A stretch of DNA of 12,013 bases. Source: an uncultured Clostridia bacterium. Its GTDB lineage: Bacteria > Bacillota > Clostridia > Lachnospirales > Lachnospiraceae. The notes under the pieces are model-generated. The model was not told where the DNA came from. It saw only the letters and a list, made by a program, of their open reading frames with translations, and did no database searches. Location of the stretch: contig CAMHMG010000079.1 of assembly GCA_946186175.1 (NCBI GenBank), positions 1 to 12,013 on the forward strand. Direction: 5' to 3'. Numbering within the stretch: the first letter of the stretch is position 1; each line of letters begins with the position of its first letter. Of this stretch, positions 1-6,294 are shown piece after piece. Made by a program: the position numbers and the translations under genes.

Positions 1-335
1 CTTACTATCTGACCGCCCTTGATTGTGTGCCGTTTATATAAATTAAGCTCACTGACTGACATACGTCCTTTCCTTGCCAATAACACATCCGGCATTGAAA
101 TCTTTCCGACATCATGAATTAAAGAGGCCAATACTATATGTTTCTGCTTATTATCACTCATCTTGGCGCGCGGAAAAAGTTTTGAATAAAACCTTACTAA
201 AATACTTGTATATTGCTGAACATAAGACATATGAATTCTGCTCTCCGACCCGCTTTGTGTAATCATATCACTTAACAGCTCAATAAAGGTGTTATTGATA
301 GTATAATCATTACTTATATATTCATCGACAAACAT
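1..335 (-). CDS. HD-GYP-like HD-domain phosphohydrolase, N-terminal part (runs off the window)
   Basis: The frame starts at ATG 335, just after an in-frame TAG (339-341), and stays open to the window edge. This gives the first 111 residues of a longer protein. The visible part has an E-S-R-x-H-M-x3-V stretch, then LASLIHDVGKISMPDVLL and a later K-R-H-T. These match the helices and the metal-binding His-Asp pair of HD-GYP phosphodiesterases, which usually read HDIGKIGIPD. HD-GYP proteins hydrolyse cyclic di-GMP; the GYP motif itself would lie beyond the window. No receiver or sensor domain precedes the HD domain, only about 25 residues. The ribosome binding site AAGGAG (14 nt upstream) overlaps the stop codon of the EcsC-family gene, so the two are probably translated together. 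It could instead be an HD-domain hydrolase acting on another nucleotide. Confidence 0.8.
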   Translation of the reverse strand, partial: MFVDEYISNDYTINNTFIELLSDMITQSGSESRIHMSYVQQYTSILVRFYSKLFPRAKMSDNKQKHIVLASLIHDVGKISMPDVLLARKGRMSVSELNLYKRHTIKGGQIV

Positions 336-346
336 TCCCTAATTTT

Positions 347-1183
347 CTACTCCTTAAAACCTAATAAAAATCTTCTTTTGTATTTTATTACAGCATAATC
401 CGTAATTCTCTTAAGACAGGTGACATCATTCATTCCACCTATGATTCCGATTATGGCTTTACCCTGAACAAATTTCCCATATAATAATACTCTGGAAAGA
501 GCTTCTGCAGATGTATCTATCTGCCTTGTAACCATAAGCTTAAGAACCTCTTCATCACTTGTTTTTTTGTTATTGTCCATATTATTACTGACATTTTTAA
601 AATCTGTCTCTGCCATAATATCAATCATTTTATTAAGCTCATCATTTTTCTTTCGAAGCTCATCTCCGCTCTTAAGCGCTGTATCTATAAGCTTTAATAT
701 AAATATTTGTTCCTCCTGGGACGTATAACCAAAACCAAAACTTATTGCTATCTCATATATACTCTTTAGCATCACCGATACGAATATTGGAATATCCGGT
801 ATACCCATACCGCCAAGTCCAAGAGCTAATCCCTCGAAGGTGGAAATAGCAAGATTCTTGTAAACAGTATTCTTAGCCTGCCTGTCAAACCTTCTGACTC
901 CCGCTGCCGTAAAGCCCTCTTTTCTTAATTTTTTTGAAGAACTCTTAAAGGTGTGTTTTTGGGCATCCTTTTTGTACGTCTTCTCAATTAAACCTGTTCC
1001 CTTTTGAAAGACCATAAAAAAAGCCTTGCAAAATGCAGACTCCAGTGTGCGCTGTAGCGAAGCCGGAATTTTACGTCTTACAAATCTGACCCACTTCGGA
1101 GTCTTATCTAAGATATGTTTTGTAAGAAATGATTCCTCTTTTAATTTTTGATACCGCCATTCATTTTCCCACGAAAAACTCAT
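347..1183 (-). CDS. EcsC-family protein
   Basis: This 278-residue protein is assigned to the EcsC family from the glycine-rich hydrophobic segment LGLGGMGIPDIPIFVSVMLK, followed by Y-E-I-A-x3-G-F-G-Y near the middle, and the late segment GKAIIGIIGGMNDV. Both are hallmarks of the family. EcsC is named after the third gene of the Bacillus subtilis ecs locus, next to an ABC transporter; its biochemical role is unknown. Here no ABC transporter is adjacent, so this is a stand-alone member, slightly longer than B. subtilis EcsC. The N-terminus is basic, with many Lys and Arg residues up to about residue 105, and may bind membrane or nucleic acid. Start ATG 1183 has a good SD, AAGGAAG, about 7 nt upstream. 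An HD-GYP-like gene follows after 11 nt with its SD in the last codons of this gene, which suggests a common function or at least coupled expression. Confidence 0.8.
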   Translation of the reverse strand: MSFSWENEWRYQKLKEESFLTKHILDKTPKWVRFVRRKIPASLQRTLESAFCKAFFMVFQKGTGLIEKTYKKDAQKHTFKSSSKKLRKEGFTAAGVRRFDRQAKNTVYKNLAISTFEGLALGLGGMGIPDIPIFVSVMLKSIYEIAISFGFGYTSQEEQIFILKLIDTALKSGDELRKKNDELNKMIDIMAETDFKNVSNNMDNNKKTSDEEVLKLMVTRQIDTSAEALSRVLLYGKFVQGKAIIGIIGGMNDVTCLKRITDYAVIKYKRRFLLGFKE

Positions 1184-1235
1184 AATTAACTTCCTTTTTG
1201 TGATGATTAAATCTATTATTGCTATACCTTAATAA

Positions 1236-2135
1236 TCAAAGAGCAGTTGTCTCTCTGCTCCTGTTGTGACGATCTCTGCACTCCATAGCAAAGTTGATCA
1301 GAAATTCATAAAAATCCTTAACGACCGGATTCTTATCTGCCTGCTCACCATAGGAAATAATGATATTTCTCTTACAATCCTGGCCTTTAACAGGCAAAAG
1401 CACCACATTTTTCGAGGGTTCTGCACTTTCCCATGAATATTCAGGCCAAAACCCAACACCAAGTCCTGCACTGATAAGACTTCGAACTGACTCAAAATTC
1501 ATACTCTCAAAAACAATGTTAGGGGTAAATCCCGCCTCCATACAGAATTGATCGCATATGTGTCTTATCGGTCTTGTATCTGCCATCATTATAAAGCCCT
1601 CTTTTGAAAGCTCGGAGAGTTCAACCTCTGTATACTTTGCATACTTCGAAGAAGCAGGCACTGCGAGGAAGAATTTTTCCTCAAGTGTCATTTGATCAGA
1701 AACTGCTCCACCCTTCGAAAGAGATGCAGTTATACACAGATCATAATCAATTGCATTCGGGCTCTGCACAAATTCAAAATTGATCTCCGGATGTTTTGCT
1801 TTATATGAAATAATACAATTAGTAACAAGTATTGATGCCGCCAAAACGTTGAGATGAATTGTAAGCTTCTGTTTCTTCTCTGCTTCCGATAATTTCTTGG
1901 GGAGATTATCGATAGTATTGACAATCGGTCTGACCTCTTCTACAAGTATTTTCCCTGCGTCAGTCAGCGCGATACCACCTTTTTTTCTTTCAAAAAGCTT
2001 GACATTTAATTCCTTTTCCAGCCTTTTTATTGATTGTGATAATGCAGGCTGCGCTATCTTTAACGAATTGGCCGCTTTAGTTATATGCTCGTACTTTGCC
2101 GCAACTAAAAAATACTGTAGTTGTTGTAACTCCAT
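1236..2135 (-). CDS. LysR-family transcriptional regulator
   Basis: This 299-residue regulator has the classic LysR N-terminal winged helix-turn-helix: MELQQLQYFLVAAKYEHITK, then A-A-N-S-L-x-I-A-Q-P-A-L-S-Q-S-I-K-R-L-E and L-F-E-R, within residues 1-60. A linker helix and a two-lobed effector-binding domain follow (about 90-290). The frame is open to a TTG at 2147, but the SD GGAGG (2141-2145) lies inside that extension, exactly 5 nt before ATG 2135, so 2135 is taken as the start. The effector cannot be told from sequence. LysR genes often sit divergently from their target; here both neighbours lie on the same strand, so a target is not obvious. An 84-nt gap separates it from the upstream EAL gene and 52 nt from the downstream EcsC gene, with no terminator seen in either gap. 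Confidence 0.93.
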   Translation of the reverse strand: MELQQLQYFLVAAKYEHITKAANSLKIAQPALSQSIKRLEKELNVKLFERKKGGIALTDAGKILVEEVRPIVNTIDNLPKKLSEAEKKQKLTIHLNVLAASILVTNCIISYKAKHPEINFEFVQSPNAIDYDLCITASLSKGGAVSDQMTLEEKFFLAVPASSKYAKYTEVELSELSKEGFIMMADTRPIRHICDQFCMEAGFTPNIVFESMNFESVRSLISAGLGVGFWPEYSWESAEPSKNVVLLPVKGQDCKRNIIISYGEQADKNPVVKDFYEFLINFAMECRDRHNRSRETTAL

Positions 2136-2140
2136 ATCTG

Positions 2141-2145
2141 CCTCC
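2141..2145 (-). promoter_or_regulatory. Ribosome binding site that fixes the LysR start
   Basis: GGAGG on the minus strand, 5 nt before ATG 2135. It excludes the in-frame TTG at 2147 as start, since that codon overlaps this site and has no SD of its own. Confidence 0.85.
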
Positions 2146-2219
2146 AAATATAATACTTTTTACCACATAAATATGTCGAATTTGTGTTTTGTTCCTTACT
2201 AAACATATGAAATTTTTTA

Positions 2220-4352
2220 TTATTCTGCCTTCATACGCTCCACATAATCATCTTTTGGCATCGGCTTTGCATAATAATAGCCCTGAATCATATCACAGCC
2301 CTGCTTTGCAAGAAAATCAACCTGTTCCTTAACCTCAACACCCTCTGCAACCGTTCTCATATTGAGACTCTTAGCAAGCTTTATTGCCTCAGTGATTACT
2401 ATCTCTCCTCTGTCTCCTTCAGCCTTACCCCTGAAGAACTCCGCGTCAAGTTTAAGAACATCCAGTGGCATATCCTTTAATGAGTTAAGTGATGAATAGC
2501 CTGAACCGAAATCGTCCATAGACACTGTAAAGCCATATTCCTTAAGCTTCTTTATAGTAGTTATCAAAGCATTTTTGTCATCAAAGAAAGCACTCTCGGT
2601 AAGCTCTAATTCTATGTATTCATGAGGTGTGCCTGCTTTGTCCACAATATCCCTTATCTGTTCGGCAAGATCACTTTCAATGAAATGAGCCCTGGAAATA
2701 TTAACGGAAACGGGAACGCATTTATACCCCTTATCAAGCCATGCCTTCTGATCCTTTGCAACATGCTCTAACATATAATGATCGATCTCCGTGATAAAAC
2801 CATTCTTTTCAAATATTGGAATGAATCTCCCCGGCGGCACAAATCCCATATCTTCATTCTGCCATCTTATAAGTGCCTCTGCACCTCTTAGCTTATCTGT
2901 GCCCGGATCGTATTTCGGCTGATAGTATACTATGAATTCCTCATGTTCTAAGGCAAAGCGCTGTCTTTCCGTAACTGTATCTTCCCAGCGCTGATCCTCA
3001 ACAAGCTTATCATCGAAGAATGCAACACCGGATTCATCGCTTGAAGACATTGTCTCCCGCGCGGTACATGCATTATTATATATAACCTCCAAATCAAAGT
3101 CTTTTCTTCTAATTATTTTGCCACTTTCATTCTTTGCAATCCCAACAGGTGCCACTCCTGCCTGAAAACTAAATGCATGCTCAAGGTCAACCTTTTCAAG
3201 CTGTAATATTATACTCTGCACCCTCATTTTAAGCCTGTCGATATCATCATATTTTAACAGCAAAGCATAATTAGAATCCATCTCGTGAGCAAGCATTTCC
3301 TTCTTGTCAAGCTCTTTACCAAGCACTGCATACACTTTTTTCAGAAGTATCTGTCCCTGTTCTACCGAATGACACATACAGTAAGTTCTGTATTTCATGA
3401 AGACAAGATTGACCACCGCATAGTTGTTCCTGGCAGTTTTCCATTTTCTTAAATACTGCTCTCCTCTGTATAGGAACCATGTCTTATTGTGCCCATTCGT
3501 AACCATATCCGTAAACAGCAGCTTAACAACCCTTCGCTGGCTCACTATATTAATAATTATATTAATTATCATTGTAATAAATAATACCGTTCCAAGTATA
3601 CCTACCGCCGCAAGAAAGATTGTAAACACAGCAAAATCCTGCATGGCAAAATTAATATATGACTTTGCTATGAACTCCTCTTTGCCTTCATTAACGCTAA
3701 CCGATACCCAGAAAGGAAGACGCAGTGTCGATCTGGTATTATCTCCCATAATACCCCTGGTTGACTTCTCTGCTTCGTTAATACTTTCTTTTACAATCCT
3801 TGCTTTCTCTTCTTCTGATACATTATCATCTATTTCAATTTTTCCCACGGATGACATCGTTATAATATCAAACAACGCCCTGAAATCAGGCTCTATAGTC
3901 CCGTCTTCAACATCTATATAATCATCCTGACTGTCTTCATACAGATACATATCATCGCTGTAATTAAGACCTATATCTATATCATCGCCATTTTCCACAA
4001 ACATATCGGTTGCAAGCTTATATTTCTGATCACCAAGTGTTGCCGTACCCTGCTGATATATAACATTACCGTCAGTATCTCTTATGAGAAAAGCTCGCCC
4101 GCTATCAGTCAACTGCGAATAGACATCCTCCTGCTTACCTTCTTTTACTGACCTTTCATAAAGATGAGCAAGATATCTAACTGAATCATACTCTGAATTT
4201 GCCTTGTTTTGAACAAAGACTGAAATCATCATACAGGCAAATATAAAGAGCAGAAATCCGATCAGAGAATAGATCAAAATCAAAATAATAATCGAGATCC
4301 ATGAACGATTCTTCTTGATTTTCCTAATTTTTTTTGAATTCTTCTTTGCCAT
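2220..4352 (-). CDS. Membrane EAL-domain cyclic di-GMP phosphodiesterase with degenerate GGDEF domain
   Basis: A 710-residue membrane protein. Residues 18-46 and about 238-270 are membrane segments, flanking an acidic extracytoplasmic region (about 47-237) that may be a sensor. Residues 275-450 resemble a GGDEF domain, but the signature is replaced by MDSNY (358-362, in H-E-M-D-S-N-Y-A-L-L-L), so cyclase activity is not expected. Residues 462-705 form a complete EAL domain: YYQPK, the EAL triplet (492-494), N551-I-S, E-L-T-E-S, D613-D-F-G, L-K-L-D636, A-E670-G-V-E and Q-G-Y-Y-Y-A-K-P. All the usual metal and catalytic residues are present, so it should hydrolyse cyclic di-GMP. The frame is open to 4397, but GGGGAG at 4361-4366 sits 8 nt before ATG 4352. 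The gene overlaps the end of the polyferredoxin gene by 29 nt, suggesting translational coupling and a shared signal. Confidence 0.92.
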   Translation of the reverse strand: MAKKNSKKIRKIKKNRSWISIIILILIYSLIGFLLFIFACMMISVFVQNKANSEYDSVRYLAHLYERSVKEGKQEDVYSQLTDSGRAFLIRDTDGNVIYQQGTATLGDQKYKLATDMFVENGDDIDIGLNYSDDMYLYEDSQDDYIDVEDGTIEPDFRALFDIITMSSVGKIEIDDNVSEEEKARIVKESINEAEKSTRGIMGDNTRSTLRLPFWVSVSVNEGKEEFIAKSYINFAMQDFAVFTIFLAAVGILGTVLFITMIINIIINIVSQRRVVKLLFTDMVTNGHNKTWFLYRGEQYLRKWKTARNNYAVVNLVFMKYRTYCMCHSVEQGQILLKKVYAVLGKELDKKEMLAHEMDSNYALLLKYDDIDRLKMRVQSIILQLEKVDLEHAFSFQAGVAPVGIAKNESGKIIRRKDFDLEVIYNNACTARETMSSSDESGVAFFDDKLVEDQRWEDTVTERQRFALEHEEFIVYYQPKYDPGTDKLRGAEALIRWQNEDMGFVPPGRFIPIFEKNGFITEIDHYMLEHVAKDQKAWLDKGYKCVPVSVNISRAHFIESDLAEQIRDIVDKAGTPHEYIELELTESAFFDDKNALITTIKKLKEYGFTVSMDDFGSGYSSLNSLKDMPLDVLKLDAEFFRGKAEGDRGEIVITEAIKLAKSLNMRTVAEGVEVKEQVDFLAKQGCDMIQGYYYAKPMPKDDYVERMKAE

Positions 4353-5199
4353 AGTCATTTCTCCCCCTATCAGCAGGATTTTTATAAGATATTGCACAAG
4401 TCGGACAATGACCTATACAATCACCGCAATGCACACACTCCCTATCGCCGACTTCAGCCACATCGAGCTTACACTCACGAACACATATATTGCAGCCTAT
4501 ACATTTATTCTCATTAACTTCAACACCACATATTGATACCTTGTGAAACAACGAATAAATGGCACCTAATGGGCATAGGAATCTGCAAAAACTTCTAAAT
4601 ACAAACACTGCAGAGAGCATGATCGCAAGCATCACTCCGACCTTCCATGAAAACAGGGTTCCTATAAGTGACCTTAATTGTTCGTTCAAAGCAACAAGAA
4701 ATATTCCTCCCTCTAACGTACCTGCCGGACATATATACTTGCAAAATCCCGGCACCGCCATAACAAGAGGGATAACGATCACGAATATGATCAGAATAAT
4801 ATACTTAAAATATGACAGCACCTGACTCCATGTTCCCTTCTTAACCTTCTTAGTCGGTATCTTATATAATAATTCCTGAATAAAACCAAACGGACACAAA
4901 AAACCGCATACAACACGTCCGAATATCACGCCAAAAAGCAGCAGTATCCCCACAATATAATAATTAAATCTGTACTTTGCAGACACTAAAGCTGACTGAA
5001 GACTTCCAAGTGGACACGCAAAGGCAGCACCGGGACATGAATAACAGTTAAGTCCCGGAACACAGACACCCTTGACCTTTCCCTGAAAGATGTTTCCCTT
5101 TGCAAATCCTATGAAATTACAATTATATAACAGACCACATATGACCTGTATAAGTCTGCGCTTATGTTCTCTAATCTTCACTTTACCAACCAATTTCAA
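4324..5199 (-). CDS. Membrane 4Fe-4S protein (NapH/CcoG-like polyferredoxin)
   Basis: This 291-residue protein has about four hydrophobic segments (near 15-33, 79-100, 130-150 and 184-203) and many cysteines. Two C-G-F-L-C-P-F-G / C-R-F-L-C-P-L-G type motifs (98-105 and 205-212) are typical of the NapH/NosR/CcoG membrane ferredoxin family. An early cluster has C46, C52, C55 and C62, and there is a further pair, C153 and C157. The C-terminus carries two CxxCxxCxxxC ferredoxin motifs (C233-C243 and C255-C265), predicted to bind two 4Fe-4S clusters on the cytoplasmic side. The family passes electrons through or along the membrane. With a TlpA-type thioredoxin and a CXXC peptide directly upstream, the likely job is to feed electrons to extracytoplasmic thiols. 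The best start is TTG 5199 with a modest AGGA SD 5 nt upstream; a GTG seven codons inside is possible but lacks an SD. Confidence 0.88.
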   Translation of the reverse strand: MKLVGKVKIREHKRRLIQVICGLLYNCNFIGFAKGNIFQGKVKGVCVPGLNCYSCPGAAFACPLGSLQSALVSAKYRFNYYIVGILLLFGVIFGRVVCGFLCPFGFIQELLYKIPTKKVKKGTWSQVLSYFKYIILIIFVIVIPLVMAVPGFCKYICPAGTLEGGIFLVALNEQLRSLIGTLFSWKVGVMLAIMLSAVFVFRSFCRFLCPLGAIYSLFHKVSICGVEVNENKCIGCNICVRECKLDVAEVGDRECVHCGDCIGHCPTCAISYKNPADRGRNDYGKEEFKKN

Positions 5200-5200
5200 C

Positions 5201-5274
5201 TAATTCCTAACTTCGACTGATTACTGATATTAACCAATTTCCAACTTTGACCGACTACTTACATCAACAATTCC
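5201..5274 (-). repeat. Degenerate tandem repeat ahead of the polyferredoxin start
   Basis: Two diverged copies of a 32-34 bp unit lie head to tail: 5209-5242 and 5243-5274. They differ mostly by C/T changes plus two single-base gaps. A partial third copy appears to contain the SD and TTG start of the polyferredoxin gene (about 5195-5208). The spacer from 5200 to 5332 holds no other gene that can be seen. Confidence 0.5.
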
Positions 5275-5332
5275 AGCTATTATTCTTAATAAACAAAATC
5301 AGGATATTCCCATTTTCAGGCTGTTCCTTCTT

Positions 5333-5473
5333 TCACCCTATCCCTATGCATTCATAACATATACGGACAGCCTTATTCATTATATCATTATAATCTCCCT
5401 TATTAACGCCAAATATAACGCATCCTAATCCGGCGGTAATTATGGCTATCCTTATTATCCGTTTTCTATCCAT
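5333..5473 (-). CDS. CD1871A-type CXXC motif membrane microprotein (46 aa)
   Basis: A 46-residue frame on the minus strand starts at ATG 5473, with SD AAGGTG (5482-5487) 8 nt upstream, and ends at TGA 5333-5335. The peptide begins with basic MDRKR, continues with one hydrophobic membrane segment (about 6-23, with Cys18) and ends in A-V-R-I-C39-Y-E-C42-I-G-I-G. That layout (tiny size, one N-in helix, terminal C-x-E-C-I-G-I-G) matches my recollection of the clostridial CD1871A family of CXXC proteins, whose function is unknown. The positive-inside rule puts the CXXC pair outside the membrane, beside the CGPC of the upstream TlpA-like lipoprotein. Lying between thioredoxin and polyferredoxin genes on the same strand, it is a candidate thiol relay between them. 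Family naming is from memory; the frame and motif are seen directly. Confidence 0.82.
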   Translation of the reverse strand: MDRKRIIRIAIITAGLGCVIFGVNKGDYNDIMNKAVRICYECIGIG

Positions 5474-5505
5474 ATATTCTTCACCTTACTATCATATACA
5501 TAAAT

Positions 5506-5534
5506 GTATCTATTCAGCCGTGCTTCATAGATAC
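5506..5534 (-). other. Stem-loop in the tlpA-like / CXXC gene spacer
   Basis: A perfect 8-bp inverted repeat (GTATCTAT at 5506-5513, ATAGATAC at 5527-5534) encloses 13 nt that fold further as AGC-ACG-GCT. On the minus-strand RNA the two parts are joined by GA facing GA, so tandem G-A pairs could stack the whole into one 29-nt hairpin. No U-run follows directly, so it is not a plain terminator. A second inverted repeat, ATACAT/ATGTAT (5496-5509), shares four bases with the lower arm, so the two hairpins exclude each other. Confidence 0.5.
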
Positions 5535-5600
5535 GCGAAAGGCTTAGCGCTATATATTATATAACTCTATTAAACATATATATCTTACCGCTTCAAATAT

Positions 5601-6260
5601 CTACTCATTAATCGCTGCATCTATTGCTTCCTTGTATAACTTATACTGTATATCTTCACTGTCAGCTCCCAGATAGATATTCTTAATAACTCCATCCTTA
5701 CCTATCACCAAAGTATAAGGAATTCCCTGTGTAGGATATCTTCCGTTGATCGCTCCATTCTCATCATAAGCAATCGGAAATGTGTATCCGTTATCCTTGA
5801 CAAATGCATCTACTGTATCCTTATCCTCTACACAGTTAACTCCAACAATCTTAAGGTCATCGCCGTACTCGTTGTAAAGCTTTTCAAATGCAGGCATCTC
5901 CCCGACACAAGGACCGCACCAGGTTGCCCATAGATTGATCAGCACTACCTTGCCCTTATTCTCTGAGAGAGTGAATGTCTCTCCTCCGACAAGTTCAGCA
6001 GTAAAGTCAGGAGCCGCGTCTCCTTCCGAAAGCTCACCGTAAGTTATATCAGCATCCTGCTCATCATTTGTATCATCACTCTCTGAACTTACATCTTCTT
6101 CCTCTGTCTTCACAACCTCATCTATACTAACGTCAGCCTTTCCAGCATTTCCAATTGAATTCTGCTGTCCACAGCCTGTAAGCCCTGAAACAGCAAGAAG
6201 TGAAAATGCTGCCAAAGCCAGTAATACGTCTCTTTTACCAATCAGTTTTCTGATTATCAT
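5601..6260 (-). CDS. TlpA-family thiol-disulfide oxidoreductase lipoprotein
   Basis: A 219-residue lipoprotein. Residues 1-30 form a type II signal peptide: basic start, hydrophobic core and lipobox L-T-G-C30. The mature protein would be anchored to the outer face of the membrane. An acidic linker (about 40-80) leads to an AhpC/TSA-thioredoxin fold of the TlpA/ResA type: P-D-F-T, then VVLINLWATWCGPC with active site C115-G-P-C118, and the cis-proline loop Q-G-I-P181-Y-T. Such proteins reduce disulfides outside the cytoplasm and need electrons from a membrane partner, often CcdA. No CcdA is visible here; a CXXC peptide and a membrane polyferredoxin follow instead. The frame opens at 6272, but GGAGG (6266-6270) overlaps that ATG. 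Of the two adjacent ATGs at 6263 and 6260, the second has the better 5-nt spacing. Confidence 0.93.
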   Translation of the reverse strand: MIIRKLIGKRDVLLALAAFSLLAVSGLTGCGQQNSIGNAGKADVSIDEVVKTEEEDVSSESDDTNDEQDADITYGELSEGDAAPDFTAELVGGETFTLSENKGKVVLINLWATWCGPCVGEMPAFEKLYNEYGDDLKIVGVNCVEDKDTVDAFVKDNGYTFPIAYDENGAINGRYPTQGIPYTLVIGKDGVIKNIYLGADSEDIQYKLYKEAIDAAINE

Positions 6261-6294
6261 CATTACCTCCATAGTAATCTATAATTAAATTTGT

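Noticed and set aside
74..262. Open frame on the plus strand at the left end
   Set aside because: It lies opposite the HD-domain frame, whose motif content is clear, and has no ribosome binding site or recognisable product.
2150..2179. Promoter-like pair for the LysR gene (TCGACA, 18 nt, TATTAT) with an ACATA/TATGT inverted repeat at 2165-2176
   Set aside because: Both hexamers match 5/6, but the transcript would begin inside the GGAGG ribosome binding site, so it could not serve ATG 2135 normally. The inverted repeat is AT-rich and too short to call a LysR site.
3424..3921. 165-codon open frame on the plus strand
   Set aside because: It is antisense to the membrane and sensor part of the EAL protein. 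Its hydrophobic composition is a mirror of that gene and no SD precedes it.
5556..5561. Perfect TATAAT on the minus strand after the TlpA-like gene
   Set aside because: No -35 at a usable distance and the surrounding sequence is nearly all A and T, so a chance match is likely.
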